A DNA stretch of 64,000 nucleotides, from assembly GCA_026018925.1 (NCBI GenBank), contig JAKSZU010000013.1, forward strand, positions 76,125,791 through 76,189,790. Reading direction: 5' to 3'. Position numbers and translations under genes: made by a program. Below the pieces are notes generated by a model. That model searched no databases. It saw only the letters and a list, made by a program, of their open reading frames with translations, and was not told where the DNA came from. Below, piece after piece: positions 44,735 to 57,560 of this stretch. This DNA is from Tupaia tana (Eukaryota > Chordata > Mammalia > Scandentia > Tupaiidae). The number at the start of each line of letters is the position of its first letter. Position 1 is the first letter of the stretch.

Positions 44735-45820
44735 GGCAATACTTTTTTAACCAGTCTGAGAATCTCTTCCAATGCAACTCTATCATAATAATAAAACATA
44801 AAAACATAATTATTTCTAACATCTCTCTTTTTCTAAAGTGAAAAGAGAAAGGTCACTAGTTAACAAATTTACAGAAGCTCTCTGGGAAATTGCAAAGATA
44901 GTTTTGTAGATAATACATATCCAAAAATATTTTTCCTATATATAGGATTTTATTTTAGGAGAAAAACTAAGAAGCCCTTTCACAGATTTGTTCAATTGGT
45001 AAGAGTCTAAGTAACTGAGAAACTATTTGGTTGCTTGTTTAATCAAATTGACAATAAAGCATTTAAAAATGAATATAAAAAGCAACACCATGTTAAAATA
45101 TCATAGCTCTTCCATATGTATCTTAGTTCCTTATGGTTTCTTTGTTCCTTCTTTGCTTAACAAGGACATAATAGCAATGACATAATGCATAGGGAATTAT
45201 TCTAACAACAACATCTCTACAAATTACACAAAAGGTAAAGAACAACTATCCATATTAGAGGCCAAGTCTTCACTTAGTAAACCTTGGCAACCAATCTGTT
45301 AAAATTAAGCAAATGTTGCCAAATTTTAATATATTTTGTGGCTTGTTTGCATACTCAGGCACTCTAAACAAGGCAAATAAAATTTACTTCCAAACTGCTC
45401 TAGGTTATACTCTTTCATCTCCTGGCACAGAGTAGCATTTTACTTCAGAATGGTGATTTTCTCTCAGTGGGTCTGGTAAACCCAATACTATATTCATTAC
45501 AATGCTAGTATATGACTTGCCTTTTTCTCTCCTCTCAGAATAGAAAGTGCCTAGAGTCTACATGGCATACAATGTCACCAAGGATTGCTGCAGAAACAGA
45601 CATAAATATCCATATGCTTCTATCAAGTCAGACATTTAAGAGATTTGCTGAATGTCATTCTAAATATAATATTTTGTTGTTTTGGGAAATAGTTATCTAT
45701 TCACAAAAATGTTAACATTATTAGCATTACATGAATTCATTTTATATTTTCAGATAAATTGATATTTTCGGTAGTATATCAGAATAAGAAACAAAGGTAC
45801 TTCACCTTAAAACTGTAGCT
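44735..45820. other. Low-copy AT-rich DNA
   Basis: No recognised feature. Confidence 0.45.
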
Positions 45821-45824
45821 AATC

Positions 45825-46132
45825 GGGGTCCAACAGATGGCATGGTGGTTAACACTCTGGACTCCCATATGGCCAACTATGTGATTTGAGTTCTAATTCT
45901 TTGGCCTGAAAAACATACCAGGCACATGTGTTTGTGTGGCCAAAATCCCAGGAGGAGAATAGAGGAGGAGGGATTGTGGCATGGCCATTTTCCCATGGGG
46001 TGATTTCTCGCTTTCTTTCTCTCTCTCTGTCTCTCCCTGTCTTCTCTTTCCATTAAGCACATGTGCAAGATACTTAAAAATAATAAAGAAAAAGAAAGAG
46101 AAAAAGAAGAAAAAGAAAAAGGAAAAGAAAAA
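45825..46132 (+). repeat. SINE-A with long A-rich tail
   Basis: Flanks AACTGTAGCTAATC and AACTATTAGTAATC look like a decayed target duplication. The tail is a GAAAAA-rich purine tract of about 60 nt. Confidence 0.87.
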
Positions 46133-46134
46133 AA

Positions 46135-46885
46135 CTATTAGTAATCAATGTTTTGTATTCTACCTCACTTAGAAAATATATAGATATCTGATCTTATTTA
46201 CTGGTGTCTGGGCAGATAAATAAAAAAATAAAGATTTGTTCTGGTAAATCCAATCGATAAAGAAAATGTGAATTCACATGTAAAAAAATCTTTAAGAATA
46301 AATAAAAATTTATTTTTATGATGCTACTGCATGACACTTTCCCCCCAAAATACTAAGAAGCTTGCAAAATGAACAATATTATAGCAAAATGTGAATTACC
46401 ATAATTTGCCAAAAAAAACCCTGAAAAGATGTGATTATGGAAAAAAATAGGAGCTATTCAAACATTCCTTTCAAAATACACAGTATGGTCTAAATTATAT
46501 CCAAGATTTCAATGAACAGGTAATAATTATTTTTAATAGCAGCAAATGATGGAAAAGTTCCCACTTATTTTAAAAGCCACAAAACCCTTCCATCAAAACA
46601 CAGAATGAAGAATGAACTTGTGCACAAACACACAAATAGATCTACAACAATATTACTTATAAATGTAAACAAAAAAACCATAAAAATTAGTAATGCTGAA
46701 TACAACCAAATAAAGAAAGAAACATCCCCTATGACAACACTGTATTTATTGCAGGGAATGTAGGATTATTTAATATTTCATAATAAAGAGTTAGACTCTA
46801 ACTATTTGTTTGACTGGTTGTGCCTTTTGAGCCTCACCATTCTCTCCTCCGCTCTGCTATAAGTGCAGGAAAGCTGATTAAAAAA
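46135..46885. other. Low-copy AT-rich DNA
   Basis: No recognised feature. Confidence 0.45.
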
Positions 46886-46897
46886 AAAGCCAAGATC

Positions 46898-47100
46898 TGG
46901 AGCCCACAGGTGGTGTTATGGTTAAGCTACTAGACTTCCACATGGTCGACTGTAGTTCAAACCCTGGACCTGGTGGTTTGAGAATCACCAGGTGTGTGTG
47001 CATACATGCTCAAATCCCAGGAGGAGAATGAAGGAGAAGCAATTGCAGCTTGGCCATCCTCCCTATAGGGTGATAGCTCAATTTCCCTCTCACTAGCTCG

Positions 47101-47137
<37 letters not shown>

Positions 47138-47188
47138 GCAAACACACATGCACTATAACAAAAACCTTAAAAAATAAACAAACAAAAA
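46898..47188 (+). repeat. SINE-A
   Basis: Flanks AAAAAAGCCAAGATCT and AAAAAGTCAAGGTCTT. CT tract expanded to about 20 units near 47,100. Confidence 0.86.
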
Positions 47189-47361
47189 AAGTCAAGGTCT
47201 TTCTCCTTTGAGGTCTTCAGGAATTTCAAATCACACAACCCCGAACCCACGTACATGCCAATTCTCCCTATATCCACTCTCTGAGTAAAATACAAGCAAA
47301 ATCACCCTCATTCTCCCATTTATTATAGGAAATTTTTATCCCTTTTTCCCCCCTTTTTTAG

Positions 47362-47598
47362 AGAGATTTTTACTATAGGGCACTTGTGCTCGTTGGAGAA
47401 ACAGAGATGGAAAAGGAAAGTGAGAAATCACCCCCCAAAGGGATAGCCACACTGCAATCCCTCTCCATTTTCCTCTTGGGATTTTGGGCTCTCACACACA
47501 CTAGGTATGAGTTTCAAGACACCAGATCTGGGACTCGAGCTGCAATCAGCTATGTGGGGCTCCAGTACCTTAACTACTATGCTATCTGCTGGCCCCTA
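47362..47598 (-). repeat. SINE-A
   Basis: The minus strand runs from GGGGCCAGCAGATAGCATAG to ACTATAGTAAAAATCTCTC; the pyrimidine tract is short. Confidence 0.85.
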
Positions 47599-47921
47599 TT
47601 CTAAGGCATTTCTGAATTTTCTTGAAAGTCTGGCCTCTTTTCCTTAGAGAGCCTCATGTTACAAATAATGAGACTTTTTACTCCCTCTTGGTCCATATTT
47701 GGTGTCATTCATCTCAGTATCAAACCAAATTTAGGGTGAGAAACTACCCTTCCTCTGAGAGTAACCCGAACAATTGGGAAACCTATTAATATATCACATC
47801 AGCATATCAGTCTACCAATGTAATGCATTCATGATGGACATGAGAAAAACATTTGATTAAATTTGACAACTTTTCTTTATAAATGTGTTTTTTAAAACTC
47901 TTGATGGGAAAAGCACTCTTA

Positions 47922-48186
47922 TGGGGCCAGCAGATAGTGTGGTGATTAAGGCACTGGACTCCCACATGAATTACTATGGTTTAAGTCCCAGACCCAGATG
48001 CTTGAGATTCACACCAGGCACATGTACTTCTATGCCCAAAATCTGGAGAGGAAAAAGGAGAAGAGATTGTGGCATGGCTATCTCCCCTGTGGAGTGATTT
48101 CTCATGTTTCCTCTCTCTGTTTTTCTCTGCCTCTCTCCAACAAGCATATATGCACTCTGTAAAAAATCTAAAAGGAAAAAAAAAAT
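47922..48186 (+). repeat. SINE-A
   Basis: GGGGCCAGCAGATAGTGTGG head, GTTTAAGTCCC in place of the B box, tail CACTCTGTAAAAAATCTAAA. Confidence 0.85.
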
Positions 48187-48407
48187 TCTTATTACATAAT
48201 TCCTTCAGAAAACATATTGAATTAAGCTATCAGTCTAGACTCATGAATTTTAATATGAACAGACTGATTGTTTTATGGCTAGATTAACAGATGAATAGAT
48301 ATCTCTATTCATCCATTCTAGATAGATTGATAGATGATAGACATTTCTTCACTCTGTCAAGTAACCATATAAACATCTAGAGCTCTAATTGTGGTTTCTA
48401 AAAACTA

Positions 48408-51400
48408 TTTTTTAAATATTTATTTATTTATTACATTTAATCACATATATCTTTATAGTGTATAACATTTTTTCCAGTATAATTACCATGCATATCAGTC
48501 AAGACAAAGACATTAGTATCCGCATCAGCAGTAGCAAATAGCTTTTCATTTTTTTCAGATTATTATTATTTATTATCATTTTTTTAAACATTCAATCACT
48601 ATATATCATTTGGCTTGTAAAGAGAATTTACCCATCATGAAATACTTCTCAGACTACCCATGTTGAGAATACTATACATTTTATCATCAACAGGTAATAA
48701 ACCATTGCTGTGTGCCGCAAATGTCATGCCTCTCTATATGTTCTCTTGCTATTCGTCTCTATACTCTTCCTTTCTTCCTCCAACCCCTATTACTCCCAGT
48801 CTTCAGCATCCATAACTATTTTCACTGCTTTTATGCCCTCCAATATTTCAATCTTTACCATAGAGTGCAGATAGTCAATATATATTAAGTGGATAGATAC
48901 AATATCTTTCTTTCACAGCCTCACTCAGCAGTGAAACTTCCATATTCATTCATTTTCATAAAATGCCAGAGTTTTGTTGCTTTTTATGACTGAATAGTAT
49001 TCTATAGAGTATATGTGCCACACTTTTTCAATCCATTCGTGTGGTTGTGGACATTTGGGTTGGTTCCATGTCTTAGCAATTGTGAATAACGTCGCAATAA
49101 ACATGGATTTGCAAGCTCATTTCCATTTAAGAATTCTTCTGTCCTTTGGGTAGATACCAAAGAGTGGGATTGTTGGATCATATGGTAGTTCGATTTGTAG
49201 GTCTTCGAAGAATCTCCAAATTGTTCTCCAGAATGGCTGGACCAATTTACATTCCCACCAGCAGTGTAGGAAATTTCCACTTTCACCATACTTCCACCAA
49301 CACTTATCATTTTCTGACTTTTTAAAATCTCAGTCATTCTGACTGGGATTAGGTGGTGTCTCATTGTGGTTTTGATCCGCATTTCCCTTACAATGAGGGA
49401 TGTTGAGTATTTTTTCATATGCCTTTTTGCTATTCGTATGTCTTCCTTAGAGAGTGATTTTTCAACTCATTCTCCCATCTTTTAATAGGGTTAATCATTT
49501 TTCTTCAGGACAGCTGCTTGAGTTCCTTGTGTAATCTGGTTATCAGTCCCTTATCTGATGAATAGTCTACAAAAATATTTTCCCATTCTGAGGGCTGTCA
49601 ATTCAAACTAATTACTGTGTCTTTTGCCATGCAGAAACTTCTTAATCTGAAGTAATCCCACTTGTCTAATTTTGGGATTATTGCCTGTGCTTTGGGGGTC
49701 TGATTTAAGAAGTCTTTGCCCACCCCAAAGTCTCCCAGACTTTCCTCAGCAGTGTTTTCCAGCAGCAGTTTTATAGTTTGAGGTCTTAGGTTTAGATCTT
49801 TGATCCACTTTGAGTTCATTGTTGTCAAAGGTGAGAGGTAGGGGTTCTGATTCATCTTTCTGTAGGTGGATATCCAGTTTTTCCAGCACCATTCGCTAAA
49901 GAGGTTTTCTTTTCCCCACTGGATTGATTAGCACCCTTTGTCAAAAATCAGTTGGATGTATGGCTGGGAGTTTATTTATAGAAACTCTCTTCTGTTCCAT
50001 TCATCCACCTGTCTGGTTCTGTGTCAATACCATGCTTTTTTGATTACCACAGCTTTGTAGTATATTTCTGGGTTAGGGAGTGAGATGCCACCCACCCCCT
50101 CTTCTTGCGCAGGATAGCTTTGGCAATACGAGGTCTTTTATGATTCCAGACAAATTGTATGATTTTTCTAGATCTCTGAAGGATGTCTCTGGCACTTTGA
50201 TTGGGATTGTGTTAAATATGTAGATTAATTTGGGTAGAATTGCCATTTTGATTATATTAATTCTTCCAATCCAGGAACATGGGATGTCCTTCCACTTTTT
50301 TCTGTCATTTTCAATTTCTTTCTTTAGCTTCTCGTAGTTTTCCTTGTGGAGGTCTTTAACTTCTTTGGTTAGATTTATTCCTAAGTATCTTATACTTTTT
50401 ATGGCTATGGTAAATGGAATAACTTTTTTCAGTTCTATCCCAGTCTGCCTGTTGTTCGTATATAAAAATGCTACAGATTTCTTTATGTTGATTTTGTATC
50501 CTGCAACTTTACTGTATTCATGTATTACTTCCAGAAATTTTTCATGGATACCATTGGGTCTTCAATGTATACCATCATGTTATCTGCAAATAGAGATAGT
50601 TTCACCTCTTCTTTTCCTACTTGAATGACTTTTATTTTATTCTCTTTTCTGATTGTGTTGGCAAGGACTTTCAGTACTATACTGAAAAGAAATGGAGAAA
50701 GTGGGCATCCTTGTCTTGTACCAGTTTTTAGTTGAAAAGCTTTCAGTTTTTCTCCATTCAGGATAATGTTAGCTATGGGTTTTCCATAGATAGCTTTCAT
50801 TGTGTTGAGAAATGACACTTCAATGCCAGTTTTTATGAGAGTCTTGATCATGAAGGGATATTGTACTCTATTGAATGCTTTTTCTGCATCAATTGATGTA
50901 ATCATATGGCTTTTATCTTTTTTTTCTGTTAATATGGTGTATTGCATTCATGGTTTTATGTATGTTGAACCAACCTTGCATCCCTATTATAAAGCATACC
51001 TGTTCATGATGTATATACTTTTTTTTATATGTTGTTGGGTACAATTAGCTAGTATCTTGTTGAGAAGGTTTGCATCTATATTCATCAGAAATATTGGTCT
51101 ATAGTTTTCCTTCATTGTCTTGTCCTTATGTTTTGTGGATAAGGGTGATGGAGGCTTCATAGAATGAATTTCAGAGACTTTCGCCCTTTAGGTTCTTTAG
51201 AAATAACTTGAGCAGAATGGGAGTTAACTCTTCTTTAAAAGTTTTGTAGAATTCAGAGGTGAAATCTTCAGGGCTTTTCTTTGTTGGGAGGTCATTACTG
51301 ATTCAATCTTCTGGCTTGTTATGGGCCTATTCAGACTTTCTACATACTCCTGGCTCAATCTTGGTAGATTATATGTGTCCAGGAATTTGTCCATCTTATC

Positions 51401-51568
51401 CAGATTTTCCTGTTTGCTAGCATATAGTTGTTCATAGTATCCTCTAATGATATTTTGTATTTCCATTATGTCTGTTGTTATATTGCCAGCTTCATTGCAA
51501 ATTTGATTTACCTGGTTCCTTTCTCTCTTAATGTCTCACTAGTAGTGTATAGATTTTGTTTATCTTTT
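48408..51568 (-). mobile_element. L1 retrotransposon, 5'-truncated 3.2 kb
   Basis: Reading the minus strand: middle of ORF2 from 51,568, reverse transcriptase region about 50,950-50,500, C-terminal part to about 49,000, 3'UTR, and a 3' terminus with ACACTATAAAGATATATGTG plus (AAAT)n. The 5' end abuts a SINE at 51,571. The 3' terminal 180 bp match the composite element at 62.3 kb and the L1 at 12 kb, so this is the autonomous lineage that likely moved them. Confidence 0.9.
49002..51466 (-). pseudogene. L1 ORF2 relict (reverse transcriptase)
   Basis: Open pieces at 51,466-51,224 ([19 protein letters not shown]), 50,947-50,525 ([37 protein letters not shown]), 49,855-49,598 (MNSKWIKDLNLRP, GKDFLNQTPKA) and 49,418-49,002 (C-terminal region) are in L1 ORF2p order. 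They are separated by frameshifts and stops. The catalytic FADD box reads FADN, so the second metal-binding aspartate is lost. No endonuclease domain remains. Confidence 0.9.
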
Positions 51569-51570
51569 CA

Positions 51571-51825
51571 GCAATTGGCATAATGGTTATCTTGCTGGAC
51601 TCCTATGTAGTCAACTGTGGTTCGAGTCCCAGATCCAACAGCTTAAACTCACACCAGGCTTGTGTGCATGCGTGCCCAAGATCCCGAAAGGAGAAAGGAG
51701 GAGAAGGGATTGTGGCGTGGCCATCCCCTCTGGGGGGGTGATTTCTCACTTTCTGTCTGTCTCTTGTCTTTCTGGCAAGTGCACACGTCCTATAGCAAAA
51801 ACATCTCCAAAAACAAAAAACAAAC
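51571..51825 (+). repeat. SINE-A, slightly 5'-truncated
   Basis: Starts at CAGCAATTGGCATAATGG, missing the first few head bases, directly at the 5' end of the minus-strand L1. Tail AAAAACAAAAAACAAACAAAC. Confidence 0.9.
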
Positions 51826-51829
51826 AAAC

Positions 51830-52575
51830 AAACACAACTTTACCTCAGCTAATACTAAAATCTTCCTATAACATCATCTTTCTTACAATATTATCTGTTA
51901 AGCTCCTTCCTAAATGGCTTTCTGCTATTTCTCAGGAAACAGAGGCATTTTCTCCTAATATGTATCATATACAAATTCCTACCCCCTATATTATCAGTTT
52001 CAACTGTCTGTAGAGGGAAACAAAATCTTCTGGTTTTCTTATAATCATTTTTCCTGATACAGCACAGATTTTACATTTATTTTTCGACCCTCTACTCTGT
52101 GAAAACACTCTGGACTCCAGAGATACAACATTGAAAACAAAACAAAAAAATGAACAAAGACCCTGGCCCCAGGAGTTCACAATATTGTGAGTGATCACAA
52201 AGCTAATCAAACCATCATAACAAAATGTAAACTTGTAATTGTTAAACTTTCTATGGGTAAGAGTCCCACCATGTTTTAATGAGAGAGAGATTGATTTTAG
52301 TCAGGGGTTTAGAGGGCTAGCATGTAAATGACCAACATTTGAAGAGAGGCTTGAGTGTCATGAATTTTTAGGCTTCTCTAACACAGTAGTGCAACTTTAG
52401 TTAAGAACAATATATTACACATTCAGGATATCTAGAAGAGAGGATTTCAAATCCTTCCAATGCAGAGTAACAATAATGTTTGAAGTATGCTAATTACCTT
52501 GATTTGAGCAGTATACATTGTCTTCATGTATCAAAAAAAAAAATCACACACTGTCCAGTGAATATATGCAATTAT
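51830..52575. other. Low-copy DNA
   Basis: 52,130-52,250 (GACCCTGGCCCCAGGAGTTC) resembles an ancient mammalian-wide repeat, not assigned. Frame 51,986-52,210 (minus) is not recognised. Confidence 0.4.
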
Positions 52576-52584
52576 TATGCTTCT

Positions 52585-52848
52585 ATTTATTTTTTTATTT
52601 ATTTATTTGAGAAATTTTTTCCATAGAGCATGTGTACTCACCAGAGAGAAGACAAAAAGCGAGAATTCATGTCCAAGTGGGGATGGCCACACCACAATCC
52701 CTTGACCTCCATTCTCCTCTTGGAATTTTGGGCATGCACATACACGCACCCACTGTGAGTTTCAAGTCACTGGGATCAGGACTCAAATGGTTGGCCATGT
52801 GGTAGTCTTAGTGGCATCTTAATTACTACATCACCTGCTAGCCCTGTG
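52585..52848 (-). repeat. SINE-A
   Basis: Minus strand GGGCTAGCAGGTGATGTAG to CTATGGAAAAAATTTCTC. A T/A-rich (TTTA)n block precedes it on the plus strand. Confidence 0.85.
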
Positions 52849-52849
52849 C

Positions 52850-53910
52850 CAATTAATTTTAAGAGAAAAAATAAATATTTATCTCTGGTATGAAAATGAA
52901 AAGTGTTCTAAATGTATAATCAAATTTCTGTATTATATAACATGATTTTTTGTGTTTGTTTATGTGACTGAAATGGGTAATTTCAGTAAACTAAACATGA
53001 AAACCTGATTAGTCTTATGTAACTATTATTATTTTTTTAATCTTGGTTTTGATTGTCTTGCTTCATTCCCCTTAAACTGATATTCCTTCCTTATTTTATG
53101 AAATTATATTACTATTTATTATCAACTTTTTATAGTAATTTCATCTCTTCACTGTGAATTTGTGAGTGTAACTAATTAATGAACAATCTTAAATAGCTTA
53201 GGTCAGTAAATAGCATGAGAGATTATAAACATCAGGATTGAAAATCCACGACCTTTGAACCAACATGTTTACTTTTCACTTGATATAAATCTTAGTAAAT
53301 AAGAACCCTAAGCTATTTGCACAAGTGACATGCCTTAGAACAAATGGATGACATATGTATGATAAACTGTTTATATGCATAAAAGTTCCTGATATTTACT
53401 GGAATTAGGTAGACCAGATGTTTTATTAACATTTGGCAAGTAAAAGTCGATATGAATGATTAGAGAAAGTAAATTATCTACAGGGTTTTAATAGAATGCA
53501 CATACATGCCAGAGACTTCAGAAAACGATTAACTATAAAAAAATTATATATTGACTTTGTACCTGGTGAATGTATTGAGAATGAATGAGCCAAAGTAACA
53601 ATTAATGATTTATAAAGGTGGACTTTTTCTTTTTTGTACAGCTCAGAAATATGCACTTTAAACAAAAAGATGCAGATCAATCTTCCTTAAGGATCTGTTT
53701 TTAAAATGTAAGTAAATAGGAAGACTAACAATTATAGCAATAACTTTGCTGAATTTTGAATAGAAATATCTATAATACACACACATTTTCTTTCTCTTTA
53801 TCATCACAAAATTTAACACTCACCAAGAGTATACACTCTTCATGTGACTAAAGTTAGCATAAACACTTGAATAACATTAAGGGTAAAATTAGATGAAGAG
53901 AGATAACACA
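52850..53910. other. AT-rich low-copy DNA
   Basis: No recognised feature. Confidence 0.45.
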
Positions 53911-53914
53911 GTAG

Positions 53915-54060
53915 TGGAAAGGATGCAAATTACAGATGAAAGAAGATGGAGACATGTATCCAAATCTCAGCACTACTTGGATACATTTGGACAAAACCTT
54001 TAGATTCCTTGATATTTGCTGTTATAAAATGGCTACCTTATTGGTTTTATTTTAATTTAT
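53915..54060 (+). repeat. Probable MIR
   Basis: TAGTGGAAAGGATGCAAATT, CCAAATCTCAGCACTAC, TTTGGACAAAACCTTTAGA and TGTTATAAAATGGCTACC follow MIR landmarks (CTGG...CAAATC...GGCAAGTTACTTAACC...AAAATGGG) with heavy divergence. Confidence 0.5.
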
Positions 54061-54600
54061 TTTAAACAGTCAAATTACACATATGAGGTTTACTTATGCA
54101 ATTATAGTAGAACTTGTTATTAACGGTGGCCCTAGATATATGTAATTAGGAAGAGAAAACAGAAATAAATTGACCATAGAAGATTATCTTGAGATTTTGG
54201 ATTCCATTCTGTCTTGAGGAGTGGATCCAGTTGTGGGTAAAAGGCATATAAACAGCACCAGCTACCCCCTCCTAAGTGCTGAAGTAGTTACTGTGTATTT
54301 CTCCTCATAGCTATAGCTCCCTTGCCAGAGTTGAAACTGAATGAAGAAAAACAATCCCCTTGGTCCAATACACAGTCCTCTGGCAAGATAAGGGAGTAGC
54401 TAGGTTGAATCAAGGAGCCCTGCTTTAGGAAATGTGACCTAAAAGATGAGAAGTTACTGTGAGGGATAGGAAACTGAAATGCGGAGCAGAAACCTTGTAT
54501 AAATTTCATGTGCCCAGCTTTGTTCAACCATAAGGAAGGTATATAATCAAAAGAACTAAGAAAGAAATTTATAAAAACTAGTTTTAAAAAAGAAAGAATA
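54061..54600. other. Low-copy DNA
   Basis: Frame 54,288-54,527 (minus) has no recognised domain. Confidence 0.4.
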
Positions 54601-54735
54601 GGGGTTGGCTAAGGTGCTGGACTCCCCAAAGGCTGACCACGCTTTGAGTCCTGGACCTGGCAGCTTGCTTTCTCACTTTCCCTTTCTCTCTCTCTCTCTG
54701 GTAAAATTAAAAATACATAATAATAACAATCAAAT
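54601..54735 (+). repeat. SINE-B, 5'-truncated
   Basis: Begins GGGGTTGGCTAAGGTGCTGG so the A box is partly missing. Ends CTCTGGTAAAATTAAAAATAC. Flanks AAAAAAGAAAGAATA and AAAAAAGAAATAAC are similar. Confidence 0.85.
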
Positions 54736-55037
54736 TATTAAAATAAAAAAGAAATAACATACAGAATATGTGAGAGAGAGAAATATCATATATGGCTGGG
54801 AGGAATGTGAAATGATAAACCATTTTGAAAAACTGGTGGTTTACGATACAGTTGAAAATTTGCCTTTACTGTGAACTAGCAATTTCATTCCTGAATTTAC
54901 ATAACACACATCTGGCCACAGAAAGATGTGCAAAGGTGTTCTTAACAGCTTTTTCAAAGTAATTAAGACTAGATACCCATTAAGAAGAGATTGTGGTATA
55001 TTCACACAATGAAATACTGCACACAGATAATAAGAGT

Positions 55038-55357
55038 TAACTATAGTCAGTGTTCCATATCCACAAGCTCTACATTGGCAAATTTAACCAACTCCAGAAT
55101 ATTCATGAAAAAAATTGAATGCATGTATTTAAAATGTAAAGTTATTATTTTCTATACAATATAGTATAATGACTATATAACATTTAGATTGTATTAAGTA
55201 CTATAATTTAGAGATGACTTAAAGTATACAGGAAGATGTGTATAGTTTATATGAAAATACTATGTCATATATAAGGGATTTTAATATTCATAGATTTTAG
55301 TATTTGCCAAGGTCCTGAAACCAATTCCTCCAGCTACTGAATGACAATTGCACTAGT
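55038..55357 (+). mobile_element. Tigger-type nonautonomous DNA transposon
   Basis: CAGTGTTCCATATCCACAAG, AATTTAACCAACTCCAG, AATACTATGTCATATATAAGG and TTTAGTATTTGCCAAGG follow a MER-type Tigger derivative common in placentals. Flanking TA dinucleotides are compatible with the TA target duplication. Exact subfamily not assigned. Confidence 0.6.
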
Positions 55358-55397
55358 ACATACAAAAAGATGGATAAATCTTATAGTTAAAACGCTG

Positions 55398-55429
<32 letters not shown>
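55398..55429 (+). repeat. 32-nt poly(A) run
   Basis: Uninterrupted A within old L1 sequence. An expansion of a shorter A-run in the coding relict is likely, because L1 sequence continues on both sides. Confidence 0.85.
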
Positions 55430-55430
<1 letters not shown>

Positions 55431-55544
55431 AAAGCCAGACACATGTCTCTTCAGCATAATTCCATTTATATTAAGTTGAAAACCAAAATGAAATAATGAT
55501 TATACACAAGGATAGCTACTGAAGTACTAAAACTATTTTTTAAG

Positions 55545-55787
55545 AGAGATTTTTGCTATAGGACTCATGCACTCACCCGAGAGACAGAGAGACAGAAAGT
55601 GAAAAATCACCCCTCAGAGTGGATGGCCATGCCACAATTCCTTCTCCTCCTTTCTCCTCTTGGGATCTCGGGCACACATGCACATGCGCCTGGTGTGAAT
55701 TTTAAGCCACCAGGTCAGGGACTCAAACCGTGGTCAACTACGTGAAAGTCTAGCAATGTAACCACTACAACATCTGCTGGTCCCAAA
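55545..55787 (-). repeat. SINE-A
   Basis: Minus strand GGGACCAGCAGATGTTGTAGTGG to CTATAGCAAAAATCTCTC. Flanks AAAACTATTTTT and AAAAGTATTCTA are similar. Confidence 0.88.
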
Positions 55788-55789
55788 AG

Positions 55790-56335
55790 TATTCTATATA
55801 TAATCTGGAGAAAGGTTACACTGGTATAAATAAATGTTTAAAAAAATCATTATTATTTAAAGTCAAGATTAGTATACTTTATGTGCCAATTCAAATTCTG
55901 TTTGCCATAATGGCAAATAAATAATTAAGCCTAATCTTCCCTTTGATAACAATCAATAAAACTGTGAAAATAATATGAAAGAACACTTATTTGAAAGCAT
56001 GAGAAAGAGGCCAAGATCCAATAATAAAAGGAAAATTAAGACATGTGATTCTACCAATTGGGCTGCTTTCTCATAGACATAGCTGCCTCTTCAGATAGGC
56101 TACTATCTCTGCATAACGTTTACAGAGACAGCTGAAAGCATGAAATACTGCATGAACTTTTGACAGGTTAAGCTGACAAAAATGGAAATTCAAGATTTAG
56201 ATACCAAAGGGATACATTTTAGAAATAGACCACTCTATGAGACTACAGAATTGAAAGCTCCAAAACTAAAAGAGAATCAAAATCTAAAGATGTAATTACC
56301 AAGCCCTCACAAAAATTGACTCAATACAAAAAGCC
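55790..56335. other. AT-rich DNA, possibly old L1
   Basis: No confident match; it precedes an L1 ORF1-like stretch. Confidence 0.35.
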
Positions 56336-56859
56336 ACACTTTCAGAAAGAGGTGTGAAGTAAAAAAGAAAATGTTAACAGCAGCCAGAGTGGCAATGGAA
56401 GCCAGAAGTCATGCGAATGACATCTTTAAGTGCAGAGAAAAAAATAACTGCCAACACAATAGCATATCTTTTTAAAACAAAAGCAAAATAAGACTTTCTT
56501 AAGCAAAGAGAAATTTATTTGTCACAAACAGACTTGCACTAAAGAAAAACTAAAGGACATATGCTAAAGCCAGAAGAATAATGATTTCAAAGGGAAATCT
56601 GAAGATGCAAGAATAATGTAGAGCAGCAATAAAGGTAAACATGGTAAGCATGGTAAAGGTAAATAGAAATAAATATTGAATATTTAAAAGTAGTCAAAAT
56701 ATAGTTATGTTGCTATACATCCATGCTAATGTCATAAATACTTGACAATTTATGATGAACTATGACAACTGTATGTAAGTTTGAAAAGAGTGTTAAAATG
56801 TTCTGAGGTCCTTGCCTTGTTCAGGATAAGTGAAAGTGTTAATATATATTAAATTTTTG

Positions 56860-57105
56860 GCCAGCTGGTGGCATGGGGATTACAGTGAAAGGATCCCACA
56901 TAGTTGACTGCACATTCTGAATCCCCAGACCTGGCATATTGAAAGACATGACAGATGTGTGTATGTGCATGCCTAAAATCACCAGAGGAGAATGGAGAAG
57001 AAGAGATTGCGAAGTGGCCACCCCTCTGGAGGAGAGGGAAGATTTCTCCCTCTCTCTCCAATCTTTGTCTCTCTCTAAATGAAGAGACAAGTCAAAGCAG
57101 CATTT
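56860..57105 (+). repeat. SINE-A, older copy
   Basis: GGCCAGCTGGTGGCATGGGG head, CCAGAGGAGAATGGAG body, shortened CT tract and no typical CCTATAGC end. Confidence 0.8.
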
Positions 57106-57166
57106 GCACAAACTAAAAAAGTAGTAGTTAAGAAGTAAATAACTACCAAGCTAAGCAAGGGTAAAT

Positions 57167-57334
57167 TTTTTTTTTAATTTTTTATTTAATGTTATTTTTT
57201 ATCATTATTAGTATTCTTTTTAATTTGACCAGAGAAAGAGATAGAGAGAATGCAAGCCACCAGATCTGGGACTCGAACTGCAGTCAGCCATTTGGGAGTC
57301 CAACACTTCAACCACCATACCACCTACCGGCCCC
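57167..57334 (-). repeat. SINE-B
   Basis: Perfect 13-bp target duplication AGCAAGGGTAAAT at 57,154-57,166 and 57,335-57,347. Confidence 0.93.
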
Positions 57335-57560
57335 AGCAAGGGTAAATATTAACAATAAATTTTAAATACTTACGTGTGAGTAATTAAGCCATATGTTAAG
57401 TAAAAGATTATAGTAGATAATTTAAAATATTTTGAAATCTATGATAATGAAAATTCTAAAAATAGATCTTATGAGATGTAGCTAAATTTATGCTTACATG
57501 AAAAATGTATAGGGTTGGCCTCCATCAGCTCAGTAGTTAAGGGAGCCTGGTCCTAAATGT

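Larger units (their letters stand above)
54770..55530 (+). mobile_element. Old L1 ORF2 3' end, split by a DNA transposon
   Basis: GGGAGGAATGTGAAATGATA, ATACCCATTAAGAAGAGATTG and AATGAAATACTGC lead to 55,036; after a Tigger-like insert it resumes with GATGGATAAATCTTATAG, a poly(A) run at 55,398-55,429, and AGCCAGACACATGTCTCTTC. Order matches L1 ORF2 3' DNA. Confidence 0.7.
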
